This document shows positions 16,048 to 25,825 of a stretch of DNA of 64,000 nucleotides, in pieces. Below the pieces are notes generated by a model. The model saw nothing but the letters and a program-made list of their open reading frames with translations, was not told the origin of the DNA and did not search any database. The position numbers and the translations under genes were made by a program. Origin of the DNA: Nocardia fluminea (lineage in GTDB: Bacteria > Actinomycetota > Actinomycetes > Mycobacteriales > Mycobacteriaceae). The DNA is taken from positions 4,464,001-4,528,000 of the forward strand of contig NZ_PJMW01000002.1 in assembly GCF_002846365.1 (NCBI RefSeq), in the 5' to 3' direction. The stretch's first letter is position 1. Each line of letters begins with the position of its first letter.

Positions 16048-18156
16048 GTGATGCGAGGCAGCGACAGGAACGGTTGGGATCGGTTCGCCGGGCTGGTCAC
16101 CGGTCGGCGATCGTGGGCGGTACTGCTCGCTGTCGTCGCGGCGGCCATGGCGGTGATGGCGCTGGCGGGGAGCAACGACAGCGCGGGACAAGCCCCGGTG
16201 TCGTTGCCGTCATCGGCGGAATCCGCGATGGCCGCCGAGGCCGCGGCACGGTTTCCCGATGCCGGCACCGCCGCCGCGATCATGGTGGCGACCAGAGCCG
16301 ACGGCGAACCGCTGACACCGGCCGACCGCACGGCGGTGGACGCGGCGCTCACCCGCGCCGGTGGGACGCCGAACGGCGGCGCCCCGGTGGTGCTCGCTCC
16401 CGACGGGCGGGCCACGCTCGCCCAGATCCCGGTGTCCGCGCAGCTCAACGGCTTCGCGCTCACCGATCGGATCGACGAACTGCGCGCCGCCGTCGCCACC
16501 GATCTCCCCGATACGCTGCGCGTACAGATCACCGGAGGTCCGGCTTTCGGCGCCGATATCGCCGATTCGTTCTCCGGCGCCAACACGCTGCTGCTGATCG
16601 TCACCGCGATCGTGGTGATGGCCCTGCTCATCGTCACCTATCGCTCGCCGGTGCTGTGGTTGGTGCCGTTGACGGTGGTCGGTCTCGCCGACCGGGTCGC
16701 CACCAGTGTCGGCACGTTGCTGGCCGAGTTCACCGGACTCTCCTTCGACGGGTCGACGTCCGGCATCACCAGCGTTCTGGTTTTCGGCGCGGGCACGAAC
16801 TACGCGCTCCTGCTGGTGTCGCGGTATCGCGACGAACTGCATCGCCACACCGATCATCGAGTGGCGTTGCGCGCCGCGGTACGCCATGCCGCACCCGCCA
16901 TCGTCGCCAGCAATGTCACCGTCGTCCTGGCCCTGCTCACCCTGCTGCTCGCGCTGCTGCCCAATACCCGCAGCCTCGGCGCGTTCGCGGCGGCCGGACT
17001 GGTGGTGGCGCTGATCTTCGTGCTCGCCGCGTTGCCGCCGGCGCTGGCATTGTGCGGGCGACGGGTGTTCTGGCCGTTCGTGCCGGCGGCGGACGGTCGC
17101 GACGCGGCCGAGCAGGGCGTCTGGGCGGATGTCGCGAAGCGGGTGGTGCGACGCCCCGCGGTAGTCGCCGGGGCCGCTTCGGCGGTGCTGGTCGTCTTCG
17201 CGACCGGGCTCCTGACCACCGATATCGGGCTCTCGCAGACCGAGCAGTTCCGCGTCGAGGCCGAGTCGGTCGATGGGCTGGAGACGATGGCCCAGCACTT
17301 TCCGTCCGGCTCTTCGGACCCCGCCGTGGTGATCGCCCGGACTTCGGCCACCACGCAGATCCAGTCGGCACTCGATGGCGTGCAAGGTATTTCGCGCGCC
17401 ACGCCCACCGGCACCTCCGCCGAGGGTTCGACGCGGTGGTCGGTCGTTCTGGACGCCCCACCGGCCTCGGCGGAGGCGTTCACCACCATCGGGTCGATCA
17501 GGACGGCGGTCGGCGCGGTGCCCGGCGCCGAGGCACTCGTCGGCGGCGCGGACGCCGAGGCGCTCGATATCCGCGACGCCGCCCGCCGCGACCAGGCGCT
17601 GGTCATTCCGCTGATCCTCGCGGTCGTGCTGCTGGTGTTGCTGGCCCTGCTGCGCGCGGTGCCCGCCGCCGTGCTGCTCGTCGGCGTCACGGTGCTCAGC
17701 GCGCTCGCGGCGCTGGGCGCGGGAAGCTGGATCAGCGGCACTATCTTCGGCTTCCCCGCACTGGACACGAATGTGCCGCTGTTCGGCTTCCTGTTCCTGG
17801 TCGCCCTGGGGGTGGACTACACGATATTCCTGGTCACCAGGGCCCGGGAGGAAGCGGGCGCGCACGGCACCACCCAGGGAATGGTGCGCGCGGTCGCCTC
17901 GACCGGGGCCGTGATCACCAGCGCCGGTGTGGTCCTCGCCGCGGTGTTCTGTGTGCTCGGGGTGTTGCCGTTGATCACCCTGACCCAGCTGGGCATCGTG
18001 GTCGGGATCGGCATCCTGCTCGACACGTTCGTGGTGCGCACGCTGGTCGTCCCCGCGTTGTTCGCACTGCTGGGCGACAGAGTGTGGTGGCCGGGAAAAC
18101 CCACGAAAACCGTGGCCGCACAGTCCGATGCGACCGAAACGGTGGCCGCGGACTGA
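16048..18156 (+). CDS. MMPL-family (RND superfamily) transporter
   Basis: The 702-aa product has two homologous halves. Each has one membrane helix, a large extracytoplasmic loop (about 48-180 and 390-500), then five helices. MMPL signatures are visible: FGAGTNYALLLVSRYRDEL in the first half and ALGVDYTIFLVTRAREE in the second. The Tyr in each (NY, DY) belongs to the proton-relay region of this family. MMPL proteins use the proton gradient to export lipids or drugs. The divergent MarR gene suggests inducible drug or fatty-acid export. The start is GTG 16048 or the adjacent ATG 16051. Confidence 0.9.
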   Translation: MMRGSDRNGWDRFAGLVTGRRSWAVLLAVVAAAMAVMALAGSNDSAGQAPVSLPSSAESAMAAEAAARFPDAGTAAAIMVATRADGEPLTPADRTAVDAALTRAGGTPNGGAPVVLAPDGRATLAQIPVSAQLNGFALTDRIDELRAAVATDLPDTLRVQITGGPAFGADIADSFSGANTLLLIVTAIVVMALLIVTYRSPVLWLVPLTVVGLADRVATSVGTLLAEFTGLSFDGSTSGITSVLVFGAGTNYALLLVSRYRDELHRHTDHRVALRAAVRHAAPAIVASNVTVVLALLTLLLALLPNTRSLGAFAAAGLVVALIFVLAALPPALALCGRRVFWPFVPAADGRDAAEQGVWADVAKRVVRRPAVVAGAASAVLVVFATGLLTTDIGLSQTEQFRVEAESVDGLETMAQHFPSGSSDPAVVIARTSATTQIQSALDGVQGISRATPTGTSAEGSTRWSVVLDAPPASAEAFTTIGSIRTAVGAVPGAEALVGGADAEALDIRDAARRDQALVIPLILAVVLLVLLALLRAVPAAVLLVGVTVLSALAALGAGSWISGTIFGFPALDTNVPLFGFLFLVALGVDYTIFLVTRAREEAGAHGTTQGMVRAVASTGAVITSAGVVLAAVFCVLGVLPLITLTQLGIVVGIGILLDTFVVRTLVVPALFALLGDRVWWPGKPTKTVAAQSDATETVAAD

Positions 18157-18234
18157 TCCTCGACGGTGCGCTCGATCGAGCCGGACGCTCCGTCGGCGCG
18201 AGCCACCCGCCAGGAAGTGCGGGACAATCGTCAC

Positions 18235-18678
18235 GTGCGCATCCGAATCGTGGGAACAGACCTGCCCGGGTCGACCTGTCGGCCGCCGGGGATCGAGACG
18301 GCGTACTCGAACATTCATGTCGGCGTGCAGCGGAAGAACCGGCCGGGGGAGCTGCTCGACCTACAGCGTGGTGACGCGGAAACCGTCACGTGGACGGTGG
18401 AGTGCGCCGTCGACGAGTCCGGCATCCGCGGGCCGTATGTCCAGGGGCGACCGGGGGAGCGGTTCCTGTACCTCAGCTGGGTCACCGTCGATGACGCCGC
18501 AACGCGCACCATGTTCCGGCGCGCCAAGCTGATGCTCGCCGACATCCCCGCCGAGACCCTGTCCGCGGCGATCGAATCCGGGGTACTGGAGGCTCGTCTC
18601 GGTCTCACCGACGCGACCGGAAACCCGGTGTGCGCCAGAGTGCAGCCCGCGTCGATCCGCTGGACCGCCACCACCTGA
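18235..18678 (+). CDS. DUF5990 family protein
   Basis: The 147-aa product begins VRIRIVGTDLPGSTC, followed by NIHVGVQRKNRPGELLDLQR and PYVQGRPGERFLYLSW, the conserved pattern of DUF5990, a small soluble family of unknown function widespread in actinobacteria. GTG 18235 is chosen because similarity starts there; no strong ribosome site is seen. No membrane or signal sequence is present. Confidence 0.75.
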   Translation: MRIRIVGTDLPGSTCRPPGIETAYSNIHVGVQRKNRPGELLDLQRGDAETVTWTVECAVDESGIRGPYVQGRPGERFLYLSWVTVDDAATRTMFRRAKLMLADIPAETLSAAIESGVLEARLGLTDATGNPVCARVQPASIRWTATT

Positions 18679-18734
18679 CCTCAGAGTCGACCGGCGGTGC
18701 TGACGCGCGCCGTGTGTCGGACCTCGGTGGCAGG

Positions 18735-19337
18735 ATGCGAACGGTGGGTGACTACTTCGAACGGATTGTCGATCTCGATGTAACCGCGGCGGACGCCCAG
18801 GCGTCGGCCGAGCGGATGATCGACTGGATGGTGTCGCGGGGCTGGCTGCTTCGGGAGACTTCACGGGAGGCGATGTACAGCCTCCACGTCGACGAAGGGT
18901 ATGTGGCGGGACCCGCGTGGGCGGAGATCGCCCGGAACGGGGACGTCGATCGGATGCCCGCGCCGGTCGCGGTCACCGTCGGCCGCAACGCCCACTACGG
19001 CGGTCAGGGCGAGATCGCACCGGCCGACGCGAAGTGCCCGAGCTGCGGGGCGACCACGGTGATCATCGACTACCCGCAGGCTTGGGAAGCCGATCCCGCG
19101 GTGTGGCAACCCTTTTCGGCCGCGATCGACGCGTGGCGGGATTCGGGCGCGGGTGCGGTGGCGTGCACTTCCTGTGATACGACGAGCCCGATCACCGACT
19201 GGCGATGGCCATGGGGCTTCGCCCTCGGCGCCCTCGCCTTCGACTTCTGGGGCTGGCCACCGCTCACCGACGAGTTCGTCGCCGAGTTCACCGCCCGCCT
19301 CGGCCATCGCGTCGATCACCACACCGGCAAGTTCTGA
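18735..19337 (+). CDS. Hypothetical protein with CxxC zinc-ribbon-like pairs
   Basis: The 200-aa product (ATG 18735 chosen; GTG 18744 also possible) starts MRTVGDYFERIVDLD. It contains two cysteine pairs, CPSC (about residues 105-108) and CTSC (about 146-149), separated by some 37 residues, as in a zinc ribbon. The C-terminus is rich in Trp and Phe (WRWPWG, FDFWGWPPL). I do not recognise a function; a metal-binding scaffold is the only supportable inference. Confidence 0.6.
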   Translation: MRTVGDYFERIVDLDVTAADAQASAERMIDWMVSRGWLLRETSREAMYSLHVDEGYVAGPAWAEIARNGDVDRMPAPVAVTVGRNAHYGGQGEIAPADAKCPSCGATTVIIDYPQAWEADPAVWQPFSAAIDAWRDSGAGAVACTSCDTTSPITDWRWPWGFALGALAFDFWGWPPLTDEFVAEFTARLGHRVDHHTGKF

Positions 19338-19450
19338 ACCTGTTCGGTGTCGCGCGTCACAGCTGTGCGTTCCCGCGCGCTGCCCTGGCCGTAGTGCGCG
19401 CGATCTCACCGGTGGGGAGTGGTCCACGGTGAAAATTCTGCCCTCACTAG

Positions 19451-19475
19451 CATCGATGCAGCGGATATATCGATG
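19451..19475. promoter_or_regulatory. Inverted repeat upstream of the GAPDH gene
   Basis: CATCGAT (19451-19457) and ATCGATG (19469-19475) form an exact inverted repeat with an 11-base spacer, 14 bases before the GTG start. Its size and position suit a repressor or activator site; the factor is unknown. Confidence 0.4.
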
Positions 19476-19489
19476 AAACCAGAGGACGT

Positions 19490-20965
19490 GTGTTGACTAC
19501 CGAACAACTTGATCGCTGGAACGCTCAGGAAGCTGCTGCGGAGGCGATGATTCCCATCATCGGGACGTTGTACCGCGGCAAGGGTGTGACGATTCTGCTG
19601 CACAGCCGGTCGCTGGTGAACAAGTCGGTGATCAGCATCCTGCGCACGCATCGGTTCGCGCGCCAGATCGGCGGCGAAGAGCTGTCGGTAGACGAGACCC
19701 TGCCGTTTCTGCAGGTGATCAGCCGGCTCGATCTGGGGCCGTGCAAGATCGACCTGGGTCAGCTCGTGATGGCGTTTCACGCCGACGAGCGGGGTCTGTC
19801 GATCGAGGAGTTCACCACCTCGGTGCTGGCCGAGGTGAGCGACGGAAACAAGGCCGTGTCGCAGGGCCCGCGGGATGTGGTGCTCTACGGGTTCGGGCGG
19901 ATCGGGCGGCTGGTCACCCGCCTGCTGATCGAGAAGGCCGGGTCGGGCAACGGGCTGAGCCTGCGCGCGGTGGTGGTGCGCAAGGGCGGCGACGACGATC
20001 TGGCCAAGCGGGCGTCGCTGCTGCGCCGCGACTCGGTGCACGGGCACTTCAACGGCACGATCAAGGTCGACACCGACAACGACACGATCACCGCGAACGG
20101 CAACGTCATCAAGTTCATCTACAGCGATGACCCGACGACGATCGACTACACCGCCTACGGCATCGACAACGCGATCCTGATCGACAACACCGGCCGCTGG
20201 CGTGACCGCGACGGCCTGGAGCAGCACCTGCGCCCCGGCATCGCGAAGGTCGTGCTCACCGCGCCGGGCAAGGGTGACGTGCCCAACATCGTGCACGGCG
20301 TCAACCACCGCGACCTCGACCTGTCGCAGCAGATCTTCTCCTGTGCCTCCTGCACCACCAACGCGATCGTGCCGCCGCTCAAGGCCATGGACGACGAGTT
20401 CGGCATCGTGCGTGGACACGTGGAGACGGTGCACTCGTTCACCAACGACCAGAACCTCCTGGACAACTACCACAAGGCCGATCGTCGCGGCCGGTCCGCG
20501 CCGTTCAACCTGGTGCTCACCGAGACCGGCGCCGCCTCCGCGGTCGCCAAGGCGATGCCGGACTTCAAGGCCAAGATCACCGGCAACTCCATCCGCGTGC
20601 CCACCCCGGATGTGTCGGTCGCGATCCTGAACCTGCAGCTGAAGCAGGACACGACCAAGGAGGACGTGCTCGCGTACCTGCGCCAGGTCTCCCTCGCGGG
20701 CCCGTTGAGCCGCAACCTCGACTACACCGCCGCCACCGACGCGGTGTCGAGCGACTTCATCGGCTCGCGCGCGGCCTCGATCATCGACGCCAACGCCACC
20801 ATCGTCGAGGGCGACACCGCCATCCTCTACGTCTGGTACGACAACGAATTCGGCTACTCGTGCCAGGTCGTGCGGACCGTGCAGTACATCTCGGGCATCG
20901 AATACCCGACCTACCCGCAGCTGGGCGCGCAGTCCGAGGCGCGCGAGCTCACCGACGCGCGGTAG
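19490..20965 (+). CDS. gapB: Glyceraldehyde-3-phosphate dehydrogenase, long GapB type
   Basis: The 491-aa enzyme carries an extra N-terminal domain of about 125 residues before the GAPDH core. The core shows the dinucleotide fold YGFGRIGR (133-140) and the catalytic SCASCTTN, with Cys288 as nucleophile and a relay His in HSFTNDQN. The C-terminus has WYDNEFGYSCQVV. Length and extension match the roughly 480-aa GapB class of corynebacteria and relatives, which works mainly in the gluconeogenic direction; typical glycolytic GAPDH is about 335 aa. The start is GTG 19490 or TTG 19493 after AGAGGA. A strong hairpin follows the stop. Confidence 0.9.
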   Translation: MLTTEQLDRWNAQEAAAEAMIPIIGTLYRGKGVTILLHSRSLVNKSVISILRTHRFARQIGGEELSVDETLPFLQVISRLDLGPCKIDLGQLVMAFHADERGLSIEEFTTSVLAEVSDGNKAVSQGPRDVVLYGFGRIGRLVTRLLIEKAGSGNGLSLRAVVVRKGGDDDLAKRASLLRRDSVHGHFNGTIKVDTDNDTITANGNVIKFIYSDDPTTIDYTAYGIDNAILIDNTGRWRDRDGLEQHLRPGIAKVVLTAPGKGDVPNIVHGVNHRDLDLSQQIFSCASCTTNAIVPPLKAMDDEFGIVRGHVETVHSFTNDQNLLDNYHKADRRGRSAPFNLVLTETGAASAVAKAMPDFKAKITGNSIRVPTPDVSVAILNLQLKQDTTKEDVLAYLRQVSLAGPLSRNLDYTAATDAVSSDFIGSRAASIIDANATIVEGDTAILYVWYDNEFGYSCQVVRTVQYISGIEYPTYPQLGAQSEARELTDAR

Positions 20966-20975
20966 CGATCCGCCG

Positions 20976-21009
20976 AGGCGGGCCTCTGGTCTCCGGCCAG
21001 GGCCCGCCT
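20976..21009. terminator. Strong stem-loop terminator after gapB
   Basis: AGGCGGGCC (20976-20984) pairs exactly with GGCCCGCCT (21001-21009). An inner CTGG/CCAG pair extends the stem after one bulged base. It begins 11 bases after the gapB stop. Confidence 0.8.
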
Positions 21010-21126
21010 GCCCGGTCTACGCGGTGGCCGACCGCCCGAACCGACCTGCACCCTTGTCGGCTCGCGCGTTGTTGTGCATACTGGCGACATGACATCCAGT
21101 CGAAAGGGCGTCCTGCGCCCGGGCCG

Positions 21127-22701
21127 TTGAGCCCCACGCCGGTGATCGCACCGGCTTCTCTCCCGCTCGATCGCGGGGAATTCACGGAAAATCCGCACAG
21201 CTTCTCCGCGTCGTACGACGATGCGCGCCAAGCCTTCTGGTTACGCGTGCGCGAACTCGCCGTGCCGCCCGGCATGATCGAGGCCGCCACCGCGCGGCGC
21301 CTCGCCGGGGACTGGGCGGGGGCCTGTGCCGCGGCGAACGTCGATCTCGAGGTGGATCTGCGGGCGCTGGCGCGGACGCACGGGCGCGGACTCGCCGCCC
21401 GGATACGGGCCGACCTGCGGTATCTGGCGCCGGACCTGCTGCGCTGGCATCTGCCCAGAATCGCGCCGGACGGTCTGGTGCGTCCCGGGTTGACGATGGT
21501 GCTGGCTCGCTACGACACCGGTGCTGTCGGAGGCCTCGACAGTGCGGTCGATGACGAACTGAGTTGCGGTGGTGTCGATTCCGTCTATCTGGTGGTCCGC
21601 ACGCCACCGGCTTGGGCGGCTGCCGGACAGCGGATCAGCCTCGCGCTGTGGGACAGGACGAGTCCCGTGCCCAGCGCGCGCCTGCATCCACACCCCCGGC
21701 CCAACAGTCGCTACCGGCTCGATTTGCACCGTCACCTGTGGGATTCGCGCCGGGTGGGGGAGTTGCGAATCCGCTCCGGCGCAGCACGATTCGCCGTCCC
21801 GAAGCCGACGCGGGGAGACGAACCCGGCTTCGGGAGTCCTGGGCCGCAGGGTCGCGGACCGGACTTCGGGCGGCCCGATTCGGCCCACCGCACCGATCGG
21901 CCCGGCTTCGGACCGGCCGGATCGGTACCGCAGGGTTGTGATGTCGACCTGTGGGCGGACGAAGCGGCGATTCTGCTGCGGGCGCAGGGGCGCCGGTCCG
22001 GGTTGGTGCTGGTGCGGTGTGGTGCGCGGAAACGTGTGGTGTTGGATGTCCGTGCGGATCACCCACCCGTAGCGCGCATTTCGCACGAACACCCGTGCGG
22101 CGGGATCTCCGCTCTTCCGGTCCTGCCCGACGCGGCGACCTGGATGCTCCCCGATCTGGCTCTGCTGCGCGCGGGGGCCGTCACCGCCGATCGACTGCAT
22201 CCGCTGGTCGCCTCGGCGCTCGGCTGCGCCGGCCTGCCGGGCGAGACATCCGGGAGCGCCGTCGACGGTCATCGGATCGTGGAGTGCCGAGGCGTACGCC
22301 ACCGGATCGGGTTGGTGGACGGCGTGCTCACCGCGCTGGATCACGACCCCACCGAAATCCGGCGGGAGGAACTCCTGGTAGCCCTGACCGGAACCCCGAT
22401 GCCCTGCCTGCAAGCTATCGACCGATCGCTGCGCGAACCGGATTCGCTGGTCGCCGTCTGTGACCGGCTGGACCACGGCGACATCGACGGCGCCCTCACG
22501 ATCGTCGAAGCCGAGCTCGGCACCGACGCGGTGCTGCGCGACGGGCCGCTGCGCGACGCGCTCGAAGCCGCTGTACGACAACGGATTACCTATGGGTTTT
22601 TCCGAGCCGGTTTACCCGCACCTGGGCGCGGCCACACTCCTCCCGACCGCTACGACCGTAAGGGTCGTCGCGCACGTCCGAGACGACCTGCCTTGCGCTG
22701 A
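21127..22701 (+). CDS. Conserved hypothetical protein upstream of MoxR/VWA pair
   Basis: The 524-aa product (TTG 21127 chosen; the codon overlaps the stop of a 13-codon upstream frame starting at ATG 21089) shows no recognisable catalytic motif. Residues 1-170 are helical (YDDARQAFWLRVRELAVPPG). The middle has a Gly/Pro/Arg-rich linker (about 225-270), and the C-terminal half alternates strands and helices. A protein of this kind is expected to work with the MoxR ATPase and VWA protein that follow, since such trios are common; that link is inferred from order only. The C-terminal 25 residues are very basic. Confidence 0.6.
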   Translation: MSPTPVIAPASLPLDRGEFTENPHSFSASYDDARQAFWLRVRELAVPPGMIEAATARRLAGDWAGACAAANVDLEVDLRALARTHGRGLAARIRADLRYLAPDLLRWHLPRIAPDGLVRPGLTMVLARYDTGAVGGLDSAVDDELSCGGVDSVYLVVRTPPAWAAAGQRISLALWDRTSPVPSARLHPHPRPNSRYRLDLHRHLWDSRRVGELRIRSGAARFAVPKPTRGDEPGFGSPGPQGRGPDFGRPDSAHRTDRPGFGPAGSVPQGCDVDLWADEAAILLRAQGRRSGLVLVRCGARKRVVLDVRADHPPVARISHEHPCGGISALPVLPDAATWMLPDLALLRAGAVTADRLHPLVASALGCAGLPGETSGSAVDGHRIVECRGVRHRIGLVDGVLTALDHDPTEIRREELLVALTGTPMPCLQAIDRSLREPDSLVAVCDRLDHGDIDGALTIVEAELGTDAVLRDGPLRDALEAAVRQRITYGFFRAGLPAPGRGHTPPDRYDRKGRRARPRRPALR

Positions 22702-22933
22702 GGTGTCGTCCGGGCAAAGGGTCACGCCTTGTGGCGCTGACAGGCGCCGTCGTGTCGGCCTGCGATAACCAGCCGATCCGCGCGCCACGGGGACCTCGCC
22801 TCGACGGCGTATCTCCACCTTCGGCGTACGGCCTCTGCGCCGCCGACCTCGTCTTCAGCTGACCGGCCCCGCAGGCCGAGGCTCCGCTTGCTGTCCTTCA
22901 TCCAATTCTTCTGAACTCAAAGGTGATTCGCAC

Positions 22934-24181
22934 ATGACTGTTCACACTCTCCGCCCGTCGCTCCCGACTCGCCCCGCCGGCTCCCAGCTCGACGTCGCGG
23001 GCGAACTCCTCGCCATGCTGAGCGAAGTGCAGACCGAGCCGCGACGCAATACGCAACTGGAAGCTCTCACCTTGGCCGTGGCCGCCGACCTGCCGGTGCT
23101 GCTGTGGGGTGAGCCGGGTATCGGTAAGACCGCTGCGCTGACGCAGCTGGCGGAGTCGCTGGATCTCCCGCTGACCACGGTGATCGCGAGTGTGCACGAG
23201 CCCTCGGACTTCTCGGGCCTGCCGATCATCGGCGACGACCCCGCGACCCAGGGTGTTCCGATGGCACCGCCGGACTGGGCGGTGCGGCTCGTGCAGGCCG
23301 GGCGCGGGTTGCTGTTTCTCGACGAGCTGTCCACCGCACCACCCGCCGTGCAGGCCGCGCTGCTGCGCGTGGTCCTCGAAAGGCGGGTCGGCGCGCTGGA
23401 ACTGCCGCCGGGCGTGCGCATCGTCGCGGCCGCCAACCCGCGTTCGTCGGCCGCCGACGGCTGGGAGCTGAGTCCGCCGCTGGCGAACCGCTTCGTGCAC
23501 CTGCAGTGGACCCACGAGCACGACGTCGTCGTCCGCGGCCTCGGCGGAACATGGCCGCGCGCGACCTTGCCTCAGCTCGTTCCCGAAAGCCTGTCGGAGG
23601 CAGTCATTTTCGCCCGCCGAGCGGTGTGTACCTTGCTCGCGGCCCGGCCCAAGCTCGTGCATCAGATGCCCACCACCGAAACCCGGCGGGGTGGTGCCTG
23701 GGCGTCGCCGCGGAGCTGGGAGATGACCGTGCGGCTCATCGCCTTCGCCACCGCGGCCGACGCGAGTCGTGATGTGCTGTCGCAGTTGATCCGCGGCACG
23801 GTCGGCGACGGCCCCGGTTTCGAACTGCTGACCAGCATCGATCGGATGGATCTGCCCGACCCGGAAGCCCTGCTGGCCGATCCCGCCGCCGCCGAACTGC
23901 CGACCAGGGGCGATCTGCGCCAGGCCGTGCTGGACGGTGTCGTGGCCGCGGTCCGCAAACAACCGGAGCGGGCTCGGTGGAACGCGGCTTGGTCGCTGCT
24001 GGTGAAAGCCGTGGAGACCGGGGCGCCCGACCTGGTGGTCGTTCCCGCGACAACGCTGGCCACGCTGCGCCGCGACAACTGGGAGGTGCCCGCGGCGATC
24101 GAACGGCTCGCCGGAGTGGTGTCGGTGTCGCAGAGTGCCGATCGCGCCGCGGCCCGCGTCGCCGTCGAGGCGGGCCGATGA
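22934..24181 (+). CDS. MoxR-type AAA+ ATPase
   Basis: The 415-aa ATPase has Walker A GEPGIGKT (59-66), Walker B LLFLDEL (126-132) and the sensor region VAAANPRSSAADG. Its central architecture is that of MoxR/AAA_5 proteins. MoxR ATPases act as chaperones that remodel or insert cofactors into a target, usually with a VWA-domain partner. Its stop overlaps the start of such a partner (ATGA), supporting obligate co-expression. The real target here is unknown. Confidence 0.85.
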   Translation: MTVHTLRPSLPTRPAGSQLDVAGELLAMLSEVQTEPRRNTQLEALTLAVAADLPVLLWGEPGIGKTAALTQLAESLDLPLTTVIASVHEPSDFSGLPIIGDDPATQGVPMAPPDWAVRLVQAGRGLLFLDELSTAPPAVQAALLRVVLERRVGALELPPGVRIVAAANPRSSAADGWELSPPLANRFVHLQWTHEHDVVVRGLGGTWPRATLPQLVPESLSEAVIFARRAVCTLLAARPKLVHQMPTTETRRGGAWASPRSWEMTVRLIAFATAADASRDVLSQLIRGTVGDGPGFELLTSIDRMDLPDPEALLADPAAAELPTRGDLRQAVLDGVVAAVRKQPERARWNAAWSLLVKAVETGAPDLVVVPATTLATLRRDNWEVPAAIERLAGVVSVSQSADRAAARVAVEAGR

Positions 24182-25401
24182 CAGCGGACACCACCGGGCT
24201 CGATGTCGAAAAGCTTTATGCCGCAAGGCTGCACGCGGTTTCGGCCCGCCCCTACCTGGCGACCGCTCTGTACGCGCTGCACATCGTCGAGTCGCCGCGG
24301 GTGCCGACGATGAGCGTGGACAGACACTGGCGGTGCTACGTGTCGCCACGGTTCGTCGACCGCACACCGGTGGAAGAACTCGCTTCGGTACTGGTGCACG
24401 AGGTTTCGCATCTGCTGCGAGACCATCACGCGCGCAGCGACCGCTACGCGCACGCCCACGACCTGACCGGTCCGGGGGAGCGGCTGCGCATGAACATCGC
24501 CGCGGACGCCGAGATCAACGACGACGCGTTCGGCGACGGGTTGCTCTGGCCCGAGGGCGCGGTGCTGCCCAGCACCTTGGGGCTGGAACCGGGACAGCTC
24601 ATGGAGGACTACCTGGGACAGTTCCGCCTCGGGCACCGCACCGAAGGTATGGCGTGGCTCGACTGCGGGAGCGGCGCGGACGGCTCGGACCGCGAGTGGG
24701 ATCTGGGGCCCGACGGTGCGGACGGTCTCAGCGAACAGCAGCGCGACGGCGTCCGATTCCTCGTGGCACAGGGCATTGCCGGGCGTCCGGGAGACGCGCC
24801 GCAGGGTTGGCGACGCTGGGCGAAGGAAGCCCTGCACCCCACGCAGCCGTGGCGGGATCTGCTCGGTGCGGCCCTGCGCGCGGCCGCCTCGGCTCCCGGC
24901 GCCGGTGAGGACTACACCTACCGGCGCCCCGCCCGCCGCTCCACCGCGCTCCCCGGGATCGTGTTGCCGAGCCTGCGTCGCACCCCGCCCAAGGTCAGCG
25001 TGGTCATCGATACCTCGGGGTCGGTCAGCGACGACGAACTGGGCAGCGCCCTGCTCGAGGTCGCCGCCATCATCCGCGCCGTCGGCGGCCGCCGCGACCT
25101 GGTCACCGTGTTCTCCTGCGACGCGGCAGCCAGAATCGCGCACCCGCTGTGCCAGGCCGAGGGCTTGACGCTGATCGGCGGTGGCGGCACCGACCTGCGC
25201 ACCGGTTTCACCGCGGCCCTGCGTACCCGCCCGGACGTCGTCGTAGCCCTGACCGACGGCCAAACTCCCTGGCCCACCCACCAACCGGCCTGCCGAACCG
25301 TCGTCGGCCTCTTCCGCCGAGAACGCGCATGGCGTCACGACGACCCGGACTACGTCCCGGACACCCCACCCGCCTGGGCCCGGGTGGTCGAGATCGGCTG
25401 A
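24178..25401 (+). CDS. Metallopeptidase-like/VWA-like protein (DUF2201 type), MoxR partner
   Basis: The 407-aa product combines an N-terminal putative zinc metallopeptidase-like region, with HEVSH (74-78) in a helix as in HExxH zincins, and a C-terminal VWA-like domain whose MIDAS motif is DTSGS (278-282). A glycine-rich TLIGGGGTDLRTGF follows, with VVALTDGQTPWP as the third metal site. Such proteins pair with MoxR ATPases. Whether the zincin half is catalytic is open, but the His and Glu residues are intact. Confidence 0.8.
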   Translation: MTADTTGLDVEKLYAARLHAVSARPYLATALYALHIVESPRVPTMSVDRHWRCYVSPRFVDRTPVEELASVLVHEVSHLLRDHHARSDRYAHAHDLTGPGERLRMNIAADAEINDDAFGDGLLWPEGAVLPSTLGLEPGQLMEDYLGQFRLGHRTEGMAWLDCGSGADGSDREWDLGPDGADGLSEQQRDGVRFLVAQGIAGRPGDAPQGWRRWAKEALHPTQPWRDLLGAALRAAASAPGAGEDYTYRRPARRSTALPGIVLPSLRRTPPKVSVVIDTSGSVSDDELGSALLEVAAIIRAVGGRRDLVTVFSCDAAARIAHPLCQAEGLTLIGGGGTDLRTGFTAALRTRPDVVVALTDGQTPWPTHQPACRTVVGLFRRERAWRHDDPDYVPDTPPAWARVVEIG

Positions 25402-25414
25402 CAGTAGTTGCCAT

Positions 25415-25825
25415 CTACTGGGCGCGCCGCGAACCTACCGATGGCGACACGAACATGAACGAGCCGGAGAGGAAGAGCGTCGCGAGTGGGATCAGTGGGA
25501 GGTAGGAGACCCACACGATGGGTTCCGGTTGGGACAGCGCGATCACGGTGGCGACAACGGCGACGACGAATATGACCGCGGACCAGCGATGCACTTGGCG
25601 GACGCGCCCGCCGCTGCTGCCGAACACCGGTGACGATCGGGGGACGCGTACGAGCAGTACGAACATCAGCGCGCCGGACAGGAACAGTCCGGCGAGCGGA
25701 ATCAGTGGCAGGTAGACCACCCATTCCGGGCCGCTGAGCGACAACCCGAGCACCGTGATGATCACGGCTGCGAGGAAGGCGACGGCGAGCCCGCGATGAG
25801 TTCGCCGAATCCAGGTGATGTTCAT
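25415..25825 (-). CDS. Small membrane protein with internal duplication
   Basis: The 136-aa protein consists of two related halves of about 60 residues. Each begins with an (R/V)HR element, continues through a hydrophobic helix (LAAVIITVLGLSL versus FVVAVVATVIALS), and ends with the shared core YLPLIPLAGLFLSGALMFV versus YLPLIPLATLFLSGSFMFV. Four membrane helices are predicted. Family and function are not recognised. Its stop lies 13 bases from that of the convergent VWA gene. Confidence 0.7.
   Translation of the reverse strand: MNITWIRRTHRGLAVAFLAAVIITVLGLSLSGPEWVVYLPLIPLAGLFLSGALMFVLLVRVPRSSPVFGSSGGRVRQVHRWSAVIFVVAVVATVIALSQPEPIVWVSYLPLIPLATLFLSGSFMFVSPSVGSRRAQ

Noticed and set aside
16210..18318. 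Long minus-strand open frame opposite the MMPL transporter
   Set aside because: It has no membrane segments or motifs and is rich in His, Arg and Gln. The plus-strand product has clear MMPL signatures.
21089..21130. 13-codon reading frame (ATG 21089) overlapping the TTG start of the hypothetical gene
   Set aside because: It could be a coupled leader, but it has no clear ribosome site and could be chance in this GC-rich sequence.
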